Origin: Roseibium algicola
Lineage (GTDB): Bacteria > Pseudomonadota > Alphaproteobacteria > Rhizobiales > Stappiaceae
Length of the DNA stretch: 64,000 bases
Direction: 5' to 3'
Assembly (NCBI RefSeq): GCF_001999245.1
Contig: NZ_CP019630.1
Span: 3,246,001-3,310,000, forward strand
The translations under genes and the position numbers were made by a program. The first letter of the stretch is position 1; each line of letters opens with the position of its first letter. The notes beneath the pieces were generated by a model that saw nothing but the letters and a program-made list of their open reading frames with translations, did no database searches and was not told the origin of the DNA. Positions 47,148 through 56,908 of this stretch are shown piece by piece.

Positions 47148-48398
47148 ATGGCGGACGAGACCGTCCAGGATATCATCGTGATCGGCGCCGGCATCATCGG
47201 CATCAGTTCCGCGCTTGCCCTGCAGGCAAGGGGGCGGCAGGTGCTTGTGCTGGATCGGCAGGCGGAAACGGCACGCGCATCGGAGATGAACGCCGGAGCT
47301 TTCGCCTTTACCGATATCGTTCCGCTGGCAACGCCCGGCATCATGCGCAAGGCACCGAAATGGTTGCTCGATCCGCTGGGTCCGCTCTCCGTTCCGCCCG
47401 CCTATGCCCTCAAGATCGCACCCTGGATGCTGCGGTTCTGGCGGGCAAGCTGGCCGGATCGCTACCAGGCGTCGATGTCGGCACAGGCCGCCTTGATGAA
47501 GCTGGCGCAGGAGGCGCTTGCCCGGCAGGTTTCGGACACCGGAGCAGCCTCCCTGATCCAGGCCGAAGGGCAGCTGCAGCTTTATGAAGGCGAAGCGGAA
47601 TTCCGTGCCAGCCTGCCCGGCTGGGAGCTGCGCAAGCAACATGGCATCCGCTTCGAGCTACTAGAAAGCCCGGAAGCTATCGCCGCCATTCAGCCGGGTC
47701 TTGACTGTCGCTTCACTCATGCCGCCTTCACGCCGGACTGGACCAACACTTGTGATCCCGCCCGCTGGCTGGCGCATCTGACGTCTGTCTTCCTGCAGCG
47801 GGGCGGACGGATCGAAAGCGCTGACGTATCAGGTCTGAAGCCAAGTGAAGACAGTGTTCAGATCGACGCTTCCGATAAGGCCTGGATGGCGAAACAGGTC
47901 GTCGTGGCCGCAGGTGCCTGGTCGCACCACCTTGCAAAGACGATCGGCGACCGCATCCCTCTTGAGACCGAACGCGGCTACAATACGACACTGCCGGAAG
48001 GCTCCTTTGACCTGAAAACCCACCTGACCTTTTCCGGTCACGGCTTCGTCGTTACCAAGATCAATGGCGGCGTCCGTGTCGGAGGGGCCGTCGAATTGGG
48101 TGGGCTGACGCTTCCGCCGAATTTCAAGCGCGCCGACATCCTGCTGGACAAGGCCAGGCGGTTCCTGCCTGCCTTGAAAACGGACGGCGGCAAGAAATGG
48201 ATGGGCTTCAGGCCCTCCATGCCCGACAGCCTGCCCGTCATCGACCGCTCACCCGGTGACCGCCGGGTCGTCTATGCCTTCGGGCATGGTCACCTCGGCC
48301 TGACGCAGTCCGCGGGGACGGCGGAACTGGTCGCCAATCTCGTATCCGACACACAAAACCCCGTCGATATAGCCGCCTTTTCCGCGCGGCGCTTCTAA
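47148..48398 (+). CDS. hypO: FAD-dependent oxidoreductase, probable cis-4-hydroxy-D-proline dehydrogenase
   Basis: From the ATG at 47148 the product has 416 residues. The FAD motif GAGIIG sits near the N terminus. The body is of the DadA/D-amino-acid-dehydrogenase (DAO) type, with GYNTTLPEGS and a C-terminal GHGHLGLTQS motif that contacts FAD. It would oxidise cis-4-hydroxy-D-proline to 1-pyrroline-4-hydroxy-2-carboxylate, passing electrons to the respiratory chain. A TTG two codons upstream is an alternative start; neither has a strong ribosome site. Confidence 0.87.
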   Translation: MADETVQDIIVIGAGIIGISSALALQARGRQVLVLDRQAETARASEMNAGAFAFTDIVPLATPGIMRKAPKWLLDPLGPLSVPPAYALKIAPWMLRFWRASWPDRYQASMSAQAALMKLAQEALARQVSDTGAASLIQAEGQLQLYEGEAEFRASLPGWELRKQHGIRFELLESPEAIAAIQPGLDCRFTHAAFTPDWTNTCDPARWLAHLTSVFLQRGGRIESADVSGLKPSEDSVQIDASDKAWMAKQVVVAAGAWSHHLAKTIGDRIPLETERGYNTTLPEGSFDLKTHLTFSGHGFVVTKINGGVRVGGAVELGGLTLPPNFKRADILLDKARRFLPALKTDGGKKWMGFRPSMPDSLPVIDRSPGDRRVVYAFGHGHLGLTQSAGTAELVANLVSDTQNPVDIAAFSARRF

Positions 48399-48420
48399 AC
48401 TCTTTTAGAGGAGGAACTTC

Positions 48421-49524
48421 ATGAAAATTACGGCCATCAACGTCTTTCAGGTCGACCTTCCCCTGAAAGAAGGGCGTTACAGCTGGTCTAACGGCAATTT
48501 CGTGGAAGTCTTCGACAGCACCGTTGTCGAGATCGAGACTGACGAAGGCCTCAAGGGCTATGCCGAATGCTGCCCGCTCGGGTCTGCCTATCTGCCGAGT
48601 TATGCCCTTGGGGTGCGGTCAGGACTTCAGGAACTGGCGCCCCACCTGATCGGAAAGGATCCGCTCAATATCGGTGAAATCAACCGGGTGATGGATGCTG
48701 CGCTGCGCGGTCATCCCTATGCCAAGGCGCCGATCGACATCGCCTGCTGGGACCTGCTGGGCAAAGCGACGGGCCAGCCGCTTTATACGTTGCTTGGCGG
48801 TGCAGCCCAGGACGACGTGGTGCTTTACCGGGCGATCAGCCAGGAAGCGCCGGAGATCATGGCAAAGAAGATCGAAGGTTATGCGGCCGAAGGCTATACC
48901 AAGTTTCAGCTGAAGGTCGGCGGCGATGCCAATGACGATATCGACCGCATCCACGCCACCCGCGAAGTTTTGAAGAAATCGGATCTGCTGGTGGCCGACG
49001 CCAACACCGGCTGGACCCGGCATGAAGCCGCACGCGTCGTCGGGGCAGTGTCTTCGCTTGATGTCTATATCGAGCAACCCTGCCTCACATATGAGGAAAG
49101 CGTCTCCATTCGCCGCCGGACGGCGCTGCCCTTCGTTCTGGACGAGGTGATCGACGGGCCGAACACGCTGGTGCGCGGCATTGCCGAAGACGCGATGGAT
49201 TGCATCAACCTGAAGATCTCGAAGGTCGGTGGCCTGACCAAGGCCAAGCTGATGCGTGATCTCTGCATTGCCCACGGTATTCCGATGACGATCGAAGACA
49301 CCTGGGGCGGGGACATCGTTACGGCGGCGATCGCCCATCTGGCGCGCTCGACCCCATCGGATTTCACCTTCTCGGCAACGGACTTCAACAGCTATGGCAC
49401 GGTTGATATCGCGAAAGGCGCACCCAAGCGTGTCAATGGCCGCATGACGGCTTCCGAGCTGCCGGGCCTCGGCATCACGCCGATCTTCGATGCTTTGGGC
49501 GAACCTGTCGCTCGCTATTCCTGA
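48421..49524 (+). CDS. Enolase-superfamily enzyme, probable cis-3-hydroxy-L-proline dehydratase
   Basis: A 367-residue mandelate racemase/muconate lactonizing-type protein. Lysines 161 and 165 lie in TKFQLKVGG and Lys265/268 in LKISKVGG. Metal ligands are in [14 protein letters not shown] and FVLDEVID. Enolase-superfamily members from hydroxyproline loci include cis-3-hydroxy-L-proline dehydratase, described from Labrenzia aggregata, and 4-hydroxyproline betaine 2-epimerase. The adjoining proline-racemase-like and ProC-like genes favour the dehydratase. A GGAGGA site precedes the ATG. Confidence 0.8.
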   Translation: MKITAINVFQVDLPLKEGRYSWSNGNFVEVFDSTVVEIETDEGLKGYAECCPLGSAYLPSYALGVRSGLQELAPHLIGKDPLNIGEINRVMDAALRGHPYAKAPIDIACWDLLGKATGQPLYTLLGGAAQDDVVLYRAISQEAPEIMAKKIEGYAAEGYTKFQLKVGGDANDDIDRIHATREVLKKSDLLVADANTGWTRHEAARVVGAVSSLDVYIEQPCLTYEESVSIRRRTALPFVLDEVIDGPNTLVRGIAEDAMDCINLKISKVGGLTKAKLMRDLCIAHGIPMTIEDTWGGDIVTAAIAHLARSTPSDFTFSATDFNSYGTVDIAKGAPKRVNGRMTASELPGLGITPIFDALGEPVARYS

Positions 49525-49549
49525 ACCGGCTGACCTCAAGGGCAGAGAC

Positions 49550-50575
49550 ATGCGCAGCAGCAAGACCATCCATGTGATTTCCTGCCATGCGGAAGGCGAG
49601 GTCGGCGACGTGATCGTCGGCGGCGTCGCCCCTCCGCCGGGCGAAACGCTCTGGGAACAGAGAAGTTTCATCGCGAAGGACCAGACGCTGCGCAATTTCG
49701 TGCTGAACGAACCGCGCGGGGGTGTGTTCCGTCATGTGAACCTGCTTGTCCCGCCCAAACATCCGGAGGCGGATGCCGCCTTCATCATCATGGAGCCGGA
49801 AGACACGCCGCCGATGTCAGGATCCAACTCGATCTGTGTCTCCACGGTGCTGCTTGACGGCGGTATTGTTCCGATGGTCGAACCGGTCACGGAGATGGTT
49901 CTGGAAGCGCCCGGCGGACTGGTGCGGGTGAAGGCCGAATGCCGGAACGGCAAGGCGGAGCGCATCTTCGTCCAGAACGTCACCAGCTTTGCCGACAAAC
50001 TGTCAGTGCCGCTGGAAGTGGAAGGCATCGGCACGCTGACGGTCGACACCGCCTATGGCGGCGACAGTTTCGTGGTCGTCGACGCCGAGGCGCTCGGGTT
50101 CGGGATCGTCGAAGACGAGGCCAAGGACATTGCCCGCCTGGGTGTCCGGATCACCAATGCAGCCAACGAACAGCTCGGCTTTTCCCATCCGGAAAATGCC
50201 GACTGGAACCACATCTCCTTCTGCGCCTTCTGCGGCCCGCTGTCGAAGACGCCGACGGGCCTCTCCGGACGGTCCGCTGTTGCCATCCAGCCGGGCAAGG
50301 TCGACCGCTCCCCAACGGGTACGGCCGTTTCTGCCCGGATGGCGCTGATGGCGGCGAAGGGGCAAATGAACGTCGGCGACACCTTCGAAGCCGTTTCCAT
50401 CATCGGGTCCACCTTCACCGGCCGCATCGTTTCACAACAGATGGCGGGCGACCGGGCCGGGATTGTTCCGGAAATTTCCGGGCGTGGCTGGGTCACCGGC
50501 ATTCACCAACACATGCTCGACCCAAGCGACCCCTGGCCGGGTGGCTACAAGCTCAGCGACACCTGGGGTGCGTGA
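49550..50575 (+). CDS. Proline racemase-family protein with Ser90/Thr256, probable trans-3-hydroxy-L-proline dehydratase
   Basis: From the ATG at 49550 the product has 341 residues. The fold is that of proline racemase, but the two catalytic cysteine positions read Ser90 (MSGSNSICV) and Thr256 (SPTGTAVSA). The thiol pair used for racemisation is therefore absent. trans-3-Hydroxy-L-proline dehydratases keep the first Cys and have Thr at the second place. This protein shares the Thr but has Ser at the first. Position next to the cis-3-hydroxyproline dehydratase-like gene supports a 3-hydroxyproline role; the exact reaction is open. Confidence 0.75.
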   Translation: MRSSKTIHVISCHAEGEVGDVIVGGVAPPPGETLWEQRSFIAKDQTLRNFVLNEPRGGVFRHVNLLVPPKHPEADAAFIIMEPEDTPPMSGSNSICVSTVLLDGGIVPMVEPVTEMVLEAPGGLVRVKAECRNGKAERIFVQNVTSFADKLSVPLEVEGIGTLTVDTAYGGDSFVVVDAEALGFGIVEDEAKDIARLGVRITNAANEQLGFSHPENADWNHISFCAFCGPLSKTPTGLSGRSAVAIQPGKVDRSPTGTAVSARMALMAAKGQMNVGDTFEAVSIIGSTFTGRIVSQQMAGDRAGIVPEISGRGWVTGIHQHMLDPSDPWPGGYKLSDTWGA

Positions 50576-50846
50576 TTGTCGGGCTGAGGTGACGTAGAGA
50601 ATGACTGGTCTTGTTGGGGTGTTTCCCTAGCGGGACTTGTCATAAATATCGATATGGCTCTACTGGCAAGCTTCCTTACGTCATTCGTCTATAAGGAAAA
50701 ACGTCAAGTAAACTGAATTCCTCAACTCCATTCCTCTAAAGCGAATTTTGGAGGAAAGGAAAAATTACCAGTATCGGCCGGTTAAGACTTGTGAGTGGTG
50801 CAGGAAAGCATTTTAGTAGCGCCAAGACCTGAATATTTGCGAACGC

Positions 50847-51707
50847 ATGATTATGGACAAATTGGCGAAAAGAGGCGTTTGCCTCATTGGTTGCGGTTTC
50901 ATGGGCAAGGCTCTGGTGGAAGCCTGGCTGGCAAAGGGAATGCCTGCCGGTTCCATCTACGTGCGCGATCCCCGACCGTCCGGCTGGCTGCAAAGCCAGG
51001 CGGGCGTCAACATCAACGAGCCTTTCCCGGCGTCTCCGGCCGCGATTGTCATCGCCACTCGTCCGCAGATCGTGGAGAAGGTTCTGGCGCCGCTCGGCTC
51101 CTTCGGTGGTGGCGAAACGGTGATCCTGTCGATTGCGGCCAGTAAACCGATTTCAGTGCTGGAAAAGCAATTCCCGGATGGAACGCCAATCATTCGCGCG
51201 ATGCCCAACCTGCCGGCAACGGTCGGCTCTGCTGTCTCGACCTTTGTTGCCAACGAGGCGCTGACTGCCAGCCAGAAGGTGGAAGCCCTCAAGCTGATTG
51301 CCGCCTTCGGCTCGGTTGTCGAATTGCCGGACGAAGGCCTGCTGCCGGTGGTTACTGCCTTGTCCGGTGCAGGGCCTGCCTATGTGTTTGCCATGGCTGA
51401 GGCCTTTGCCGCGGCAGGGGCACGCCTTGGTCTGCCGGAGGACCTTGCCCATGAGTTGGCCGTGCGCACAGTGGCCGGCGCCGGGCGCATGCTTGCGCAG
51501 CCGGACGCGGATGCGACCGGGTTCCGCGTCGCCGTGACGTCCAAAGGCGGCACGACCGAAGCAGGCATGCTGGAGTTCATGGCTGACGAGAACGGCATTC
51601 AGGATCTCGCCCGCCGCACGGTTGAAGCCGCTGCCGAGCGCTGCAAGGAACTGTCCGGACTGAAACCTGCCGAGCAGCCCCGGACCCTGCGGCTCGTCAG
51701 GGACTAG
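50847..51707 (+). CDS. proC: Pyrroline-5-carboxylate reductase-family protein (ProC-like)
   Basis: A 286-residue Rossmann-fold reductase. The cofactor motif is GCGFMGKALVEAW, with MPNLPATVGSA and the C-terminal SGAGPAYVFAMAEA, TSKGGTTEAG segments typical of ProC. ProC makes proline from 1-pyrroline-5-carboxylate. Here, after 3-hydroxyproline dehydratase genes, it could instead reduce 1-pyrroline-2-carboxylate. A 271-nt AT-rich gap upstream, with no ORF, suggests its own promoter. Two ATGs (50847, 50853) are possible starts. Confidence 0.87.
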   Translation: MIMDKLAKRGVCLIGCGFMGKALVEAWLAKGMPAGSIYVRDPRPSGWLQSQAGVNINEPFPASPAAIVIATRPQIVEKVLAPLGSFGGGETVILSIAASKPISVLEKQFPDGTPIIRAMPNLPATVGSAVSTFVANEALTASQKVEALKLIAAFGSVVELPDEGLLPVVTALSGAGPAYVFAMAEAFAAAGARLGLPEDLAHELAVRTVAGAGRMLAQPDADATGFRVAVTSKGGTTEAGMLEFMADENGIQDLARRTVEAAAERCKELSGLKPAEQPRTLRLVRD

Positions 51708-51749
51708 CGGCGGTTTCCAGCAGAAGCCATCTGGCTCTTCCGCAGGTCT

Positions 51750-53186
51750 CTAGGCCTTCAGAACTGAGGCTATATCCGAGGTTTGCAGCCGTTGGTAAGC
51801 GGATCTGATTGTGCTGCCAAAGGCCGCTGATCCTGGCAGGTCGTCGCCGAAAACCTCCGAGAGCGACAGCATCCTGTCGACATACGCGTTGCCGTCCGTT
51901 TCCTGCACAATGGTGCTAATCCTTGCGGACAGGGGGTCGTTCAACGGCAGCGAGGCGCCCGTTCTTGAAACACCGCGGCAATAGAGCATCCATGCGGCAA
52001 CGGCGAGTGCCGATAGCGGCCAGGGGCTGTTGTCCTTCAGATGTTGCCGGATTGGTGCCAGCAGCCGTTGCGGCAGTTTCTGGCTGCCGTCAGAAGCGAT
52101 CTGGGTGGTCTTGTGATGAAGCGCGGTGTTTTCAAACCGGGCAATCAGGGCTTCGGCATAGGCCTTGATATCGACACCGTCCGGCACGGACAGCGTCGGG
52201 GCCTGTTCGTTCAGCATCAGGTTGAGGGCTGCCTGCCGGAAGGCCGGATCGGCCATGCAGTCGGCAATCGTTTCCTTGTCTGCCAGCGCCCCAAGATAGG
52301 CGAGAAACGAATGGCTGCCGTTCAGCATCCGAAGTTTCATGTCTTCAAACGGCGCCACATCTTCAACGAATTCAGCACCTGCCAGATGCCAATCCGGACG
52401 TGGGCCGGCAAACCGGTCTTCAATTACCCACTGGCGGAATGTCTCGCACAGGATACCGTTCCGGTCAGCGCGACCTAGTGCGTCCTCAAGCGTTGCGAAC
52501 GAACTGTCGGTCATTGCCGGTGTGATGCGATCGACCATGGAACAGGGGAAAGTGCAATTGCCTTCGATCCATTCTGCCAAATCCGGGTTGAGCCGCGCGG
52601 CGAAATCCAGGACCGCACGACGGCACAGCTCGCCGTTGGCGGGAAGATTGTCGCACGACAGGATCGTCAAACCGGCGAGACCGGCTGCATGTCGCCGCCT
52701 GAGGCCTTCCACCAGCACGCCGATGGCCGTGGAAGGGGCATCTGGCGTTGCAAGGTCCTGCTGGATGCCGGGATTGTCTTCATCCAGCCTGCCATCTTTC
52801 AGGCAATACCCTTTCTCGGTGATTGTCAGTGTGATCACTGCGAGATCCGGATCGGCGATCCGGTTCGGCAAGGCATCGATGCCATCACGCTTGGGGTGGA
52901 CCGTCGCACAGATAGCGCCGACCTCGCGCAAGGAGAGGTCGTCACCGGACATCTCGCCGACAGTGAAAAGTCCGTCCGCCTCGTCAAGACCGGTGAGTTC
53001 GTCCGCACCGGAGTTGAGCCGGGCAACCACGACGCCCCAGTCGCTTGCCGTCCGGCGTAGCATATCGTCGTGAAACACCAGAACATGTGCCTTGGCAAAG
53101 GCGCCAAAACCGATGTGCAGCAGTCGGATGCGCAGCTTTGTCCGGTCGTAGTCGACCGTTTCAACCAAGTGACTGACGCTGCTCAT
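51750..53186 (-). CDS. uxuB: Fructuronate reductase / mannitol dehydrogenase family (UxuB-like)
   Basis: From the ATG at 53186 (MSSVSHLVE) the product has 478 residues; the longer frame lies in the GH31 gene. It is a polyol-specific long-chain dehydrogenase with GFGAFAKAHV near the N terminus and the catalytic Lys, Asn and His in KLRMLNGSHSFLAYLG. With UxuA, a beta-glucuronidase and a TRAP transporter nearby, D-fructuronate to D-mannonate is the likely reaction. The start overlaps the GH31 stop by 4 nt (ATGA). It is last in its operon. Confidence 0.87.
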   Translation of the reverse strand: MSSVSHLVETVDYDRTKLRIRLLHIGFGAFAKAHVLVFHDDMLRRTASDWGVVVARLNSGADELTGLDEADGLFTVGEMSGDDLSLREVGAICATVHPKRDGIDALPNRIADPDLAVITLTITEKGYCLKDGRLDEDNPGIQQDLATPDAPSTAIGVLVEGLRRRHAAGLAGLTILSCDNLPANGELCRRAVLDFAARLNPDLAEWIEGNCTFPCSMVDRITPAMTDSSFATLEDALGRADRNGILCETFRQWVIEDRFAGPRPDWHLAGAEFVEDVAPFEDMKLRMLNGSHSFLAYLGALADKETIADCMADPAFRQAALNLMLNEQAPTLSVPDGVDIKAYAEALIARFENTALHHKTTQIASDGSQKLPQRLLAPIRQHLKDNSPWPLSALAVAAWMLYCRGVSRTGASLPLNDPLSARISTIVQETDGNAYVDRMLSLSEVFGDDLPGSAAFGSTIRSAYQRLQTSDIASVLKA

Positions 53187-55573
53187 GACTGGCTCACCGT
53201 GAAGTCGATTGTTTCGCCCGTTTTCCGCTCGGTCCCGTTGACGGCCAAGGTGCCGGCACCGGCCAGCCAAAGGGTGACCTTGTCGAAGGCGGGTTGCCAG
53301 TTGCCGGATCTTTGCCAATCCAGATGGACTGTTTCCCCTGTTCGGGAGAGGCAAAGCCGGGTCAAACAGCTCTCGCCAGCCAGTGCGTCCACCGTGTCAC
53401 CGTCATCGTCATAAAACTGCGAGTGCCTGTCCGGTGTTCCTTCCGGCTGTGGGTAGATACACCACGTGCGCAAGGTGTCGGAAGACGGTGTCGACCTCAG
53501 GTTTTCGGCTGCCATCGGCAGCACTGTACCGCCTCGAACGAACAGCGGAATGGTATCAAGAGCCACCGGAACGTCGATCATCTGGCCGCCTTCATACCAG
53601 TTGCTGCCGTCAAAGGCCCACCAGCCTTCTTCGTTGGCAGGCAGCGTGACCCGCCGCGACGTTGCGCCTTCCTCGACCACTGTCGCGACCAGAAGATCCC
53701 GGCCCAGCAGGAAGTCGAAATCAGCCTCCCGGCAGGCAGGGTCGTTCGGATAATCCAGGAACAGAGGCCGCAGCATCGGCTCGCCTTCGGTCACGGCACG
53801 GTGCAGCAGGGTGTAAAGATAAGGGATCAGCTGCGCGCGTAACTTCAGTGCGTTGCGCACGAGCGGCGTTATTTCCGGATACATCCAGGCTTCGTTGGCG
53901 GTGCCGTCGTCGTTCCAGGAATGGATCGTGAAACGCGGATGGAAAATGCCGTTCTGTACCCAGCGCAGGAACAGCTCCGGCTCCGGCCGCGGGCCGGCAA
54001 AGCCGCCGACATCGTGGCCGATGTTGTAGAAGCCGGAGAGGCTGAGGCCGAGGCCCATCGGAATGTTCCAGCGCAACGTGTCCCAGCTGGTGAAATTGTC
54101 GCCCGTCCAGGTCTGGGCATAGCGTTGCGTGCCGGGGCAGGCGCAACGGGAAATCAGGTAGGGCCGCTTTTTCGGTTGGTGGGCAACCTGAGCCTCAAAC
54201 GAAGCCCGTGTCATCAGCTGGCTGTGCAGTGGACGGATCAGATTGACCGGGATCGGTTTTCCGAAACCGGCGCAGACCGCTTCATCGTCCCACACCTCAT
54301 ATTCGTTATTGTCATTCCAGGTGCAAGGAATGCCTCTGGAAAAGAGCTTGTCCTTCAGGTTTTGTTGCCACCAGCGGACGGTGTCCTCGTTGGTGAAGTC
54401 AAGGTGTGAACCATAGCCGTCCCAGAAAGGTGATTGCTCGGGTGCGCCGGTTTCACTGTCGCGAATGAAGAGCCCGGCCTCGGCTGCTTCCTTGAACAGC
54501 GGGTGGTCGTCCAGAAGCACCGGCTTGATATTGGCGATGAGGTTGATGCCGGCCTCGGCATAGGCCCGGGTCATGGTCTCGACATCGGGGAAGCGGTCGG
54601 TGTTCCAATGGAACACGTAGCGCTTGCCCTTGATGGCTGTATAGCCCGACGACATCTGGAAACTGTCGCAGGGCATGTCTTCTTCCGACAGCTTGCCAAG
54701 GAACTCCATCAGCCGTTCCTGTGCATTTTCGGAATCGGTATAGGCCATGGTCGAGCCGGAGTACCCAAGCCCCCACCGTGGCATGAAGGCGGTGCCGCCC
54801 GTCAGCCGGTGATGCTGCTTGACGATATCCAGAACGCTCGGTGCCCAGCTGAAGTAATAGTCAAGGTCACCATCGGCGGCGCGGAAGGCGCGGAAAGGCA
54901 GGTGGTAGTTGTCTTTCTCGTTGCCGAGGTCGAACCAGCAGGGGGCCAGCGTGTCGTAGTAGAGCCCGACTGCGCCGAGCCGGCCCTTGTCGGTGATGGT
55001 GAAGGGAATGTGCTTGTAGAGCGGGTCTGTGGTTTGCGCGTCGTATCCCATGGCATCGAGATTGCGCATCTCGAACCGCCTGCCGGTGCGCTCCAGGCCA
55101 CCGGCCTTTTCGCCGAGACCGTAGTAACGCTCATCCGGGTTTCGCCGCATGAAATGATGATTGCGATGGTCGCGGCGCCCGATCATGTAGGCGTCCTGGG
55201 GCCGGTCGCGGGCGATCTCCTGCCAGGGTTCGCCAGCAGCGGGCCGGCTTTCCCAAACGAAGGCAAGCGGGATATTGATGGTCAGGCGCAGGATTTCCGT
55301 TTCCAGGACAAGCCTGCCTTCCTGCTCTTCCAGCACGAAGTCGGGGCAGGAAAAGCCTGCGAGGTCGTCCCGCGCACGGCCGTCGAACGGCACGTCGCCT
55401 TCCGGTGCGATCGCCCAGGTCCGGTCCAGACGATAGGTCCCGTCCTTCAGCAGAACAACGCGGATGAGCGCATTTTCGAGAACCTTGACTACCAGGCGGT
55501 GCCGGTTCTCGACTTCAAGTGCGATCCCGGCGCTGGAGCGGCCCAGGTAACGCCAGTTTTTGAGGGCTTTCAT
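53183..55573 (-). CDS. Glycoside hydrolase family 31 (alpha-glucosidase-like)
   Basis: The start at 55573 (MKALKNWRYL) has AGGAT about 8 nt upstream and gives 796 residues; the frame extends to 55771 inside the TRAP gene and is not used. The nucleophile is Asp421 in WNDNNEYEV and the acid/base is Asp492 in WTGDNFTSW, with the usual N-terminal beta-sandwich (PDERYYGLGEKAGGLERTG). No signal peptide was seen, so it acts in the cytoplasm on imported oligosaccharides. Alpha-glucosidase or alpha-xylosidase activity is typical; its link with glucuronides is notable. Confidence 0.9.
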   Translation of the reverse strand: MKALKNWRYLGRSSAGIALEVENRHRLVVKVLENALIRVVLLKDGTYRLDRTWAIAPEGDVPFDGRARDDLAGFSCPDFVLEEQEGRLVLETEILRLTINIPLAFVWESRPAAGEPWQEIARDRPQDAYMIGRRDHRNHHFMRRNPDERYYGLGEKAGGLERTGRRFEMRNLDAMGYDAQTTDPLYKHIPFTITDKGRLGAVGLYYDTLAPCWFDLGNEKDNYHLPFRAFRAADGDLDYYFSWAPSVLDIVKQHHRLTGGTAFMPRWGLGYSGSTMAYTDSENAQERLMEFLGKLSEEDMPCDSFQMSSGYTAIKGKRYVFHWNTDRFPDVETMTRAYAEAGINLIANIKPVLLDDHPLFKEAAEAGLFIRDSETGAPEQSPFWDGYGSHLDFTNEDTVRWWQQNLKDKLFSRGIPCTWNDNNEYEVWDDEAVCAGFGKPIPVNLIRPLHSQLMTRASFEAQVAHQPKKRPYLISRCACPGTQRYAQTWTGDNFTSWDTLRWNIPMGLGLSLSGFYNIGHDVGGFAGPRPEPELFLRWVQNGIFHPRFTIHSWNDDGTANEAWMYPEITPLVRNALKLRAQLIPYLYTLLHRAVTEGEPMLRPLFLDYPNDPACREADFDFLLGRDLLVATVVEEGATSRRVTLPANEEGWWAFDGSNWYEGGQMIDVPVALDTIPLFVRGGTVLPMAAENLRSTPSSDTLRTWCIYPQPEGTPDRHSQFYDDDGDTVDALAGESCLTRLCLSRTGETVHLDWQRSGNWQPAFDKVTLWLAGAGTLAVNGTERKTGETIDFTVSQS

Positions 55574-55581
55574 GACAGATC

Positions 55582-56883
55582 CTAGTAGCCGAGGAGAACG
55601 CGCGGCAGGAACAGGCTGAGGGCAGGTACGTAAGTGACCAGCAGCAGGAGAGCGACCAGCACCGCGTAGAAGCCGAGCATGGGTCTGAGTACCTGGCCGA
55701 TCTTCACCCCGCCGACCGAGCAGCCGACAAAGAGTGCCGACCCCACTGGCGGTGTACAGATGCCGATACACAGGTTGAAGGTCATGACGACGCCGAAATG
55801 CACCGGGTCCATGCCGAGATCTTCCACCACCGGCAGGAAGATGGGGGTGAAGATCAGCAATGCGGGCGTCATGTCCATGAAGGTGCCAACCACTAGCAGC
55901 GCCAGGTTGATGATCAGCAGCAGGACGAGCGGATTTTCAGAAAGGCTCAGCAGCGTGTCGGAGATCGAATAGGGGATATCCGCAAAGGCCATCGCTTTCG
56001 ACATGGCGATGGAACAGCCGATCATCAGCAGCACGATGGACGTTGTCACCGCGCTTTCCAGGATGATGCCGGGAAGTTCGCGCGGTGAGATTTCCCTGTA
56101 CCAGATCACGCTCAGGAAGAGCGTATAGACAACAGCAACGGCTGAAGCTTCGGTTGCGGTGAAGATGCCGCCGATGATGCCGCCCATGACGATCACGATC
56201 AGGCCAAGTGGCAGCATGGCGTCCAGCGTCTTGGCGATAACTTCCTGGCCACTGGGCCGTTCGGCAACCGGATATCCCCTGCGCTTGGCAATGATGCCGG
56301 CGACGACCATCAAGCTGAGCCCCATCAGGATGCCCGGAATGTAACCGGCAACGAACAGGGCCGCGATGGAGGTGCCGTTGGTAATCAGCGAATAGACGAT
56401 GAAGGTTGCGCTCGGCGGGATCAAAAGGCCGGTCGGGCAGGAGGCGATGTTGACCGCCGCGCTGAACGCCGGATCGTAGCCTTCCTTCTTCTGAAGCGGA
56501 GACATCACGCCGCCGACAGCGGCGGCCGAGGCAACGGCGGAGCCCGAGATGGAGCCGAACATCATGTTGGCGATGACGTTGCAGTGGGCAAGCGCGCCGG
56601 GCAGGCGGCCGGCCAGAACCTTGGCGAACTCGATCAGGCGCATGGCGATGCCGCCCCGGTTCATGATGTTGCCCGCCAGAATGAAGAACGGAATGGCCAG
56701 CAGGGTGAAGCTGTCGAGACCGGAGGCGACCTGCTGCGCGACGATATAGACCGACTGGTCGAACGACATGAACAGCAGGAAGGTGGCGAAAGCTGCAAGA
56801 CCGATGGCGAAGGCGATCGGTACGCCCAGGATCATCAGAAAAGCGAATGTCCCGAACAGGACGAGGACAGATTGGATATCCAT
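55582..56883 (-). CDS. TRAP transporter large permease (DctM family)
   Basis: A 433-residue membrane protein with about 12 hydrophobic helices, starting FGTFAFLMILGVPIAFAIGLA. Family segments include MNRGGIAMRLIEFA and LLIPPSATFIVYSLITNGTS. It couples sodium-driven uptake with the small subunit encoded 25 nt upstream and the periplasmic DctP encoded on the other strand. Together they probably import a glucuronate-containing sugar or uronate. Confidence 0.93.
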   Translation of the reverse strand: MDIQSVLVLFGTFAFLMILGVPIAFAIGLAAFATFLLFMSFDQSVYIVAQQVASGLDSFTLLAIPFFILAGNIMNRGGIAMRLIEFAKVLAGRLPGALAHCNVIANMMFGSISGSAVASAAAVGGVMSPLQKKEGYDPAFSAAVNIASCPTGLLIPPSATFIVYSLITNGTSIAALFVAGYIPGILMGLSLMVVAGIIAKRRGYPVAERPSGQEVIAKTLDAMLPLGLIVIVMGGIIGGIFTATEASAVAVVYTLFLSVIWYREISPRELPGIILESAVTTSIVLLMIGCSIAMSKAMAFADIPYSISDTLLSLSENPLVLLLIINLALLVVGTFMDMTPALLIFTPIFLPVVEDLGMDPVHFGVVMTFNLCIGICTPPVGSALFVGCSVGGVKIGQVLRPMLGFYAVLVALLLLVTYVPALSLFLPRVLLGY

Positions 56884-56908
56884 GAAGTTACTCGTTCCCG
56901 GTCAGGTT

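Noticed and set aside
45881..47350. 489-codon minus-strand ORF
   Set aside because: Shadow of the aldehyde dehydrogenase and FAD oxidoreductase genes.
54434..55585. 383-codon plus-strand ORF
   Set aside because: Shadow of the GH31 gene, whose catalytic residues are intact on the other strand.
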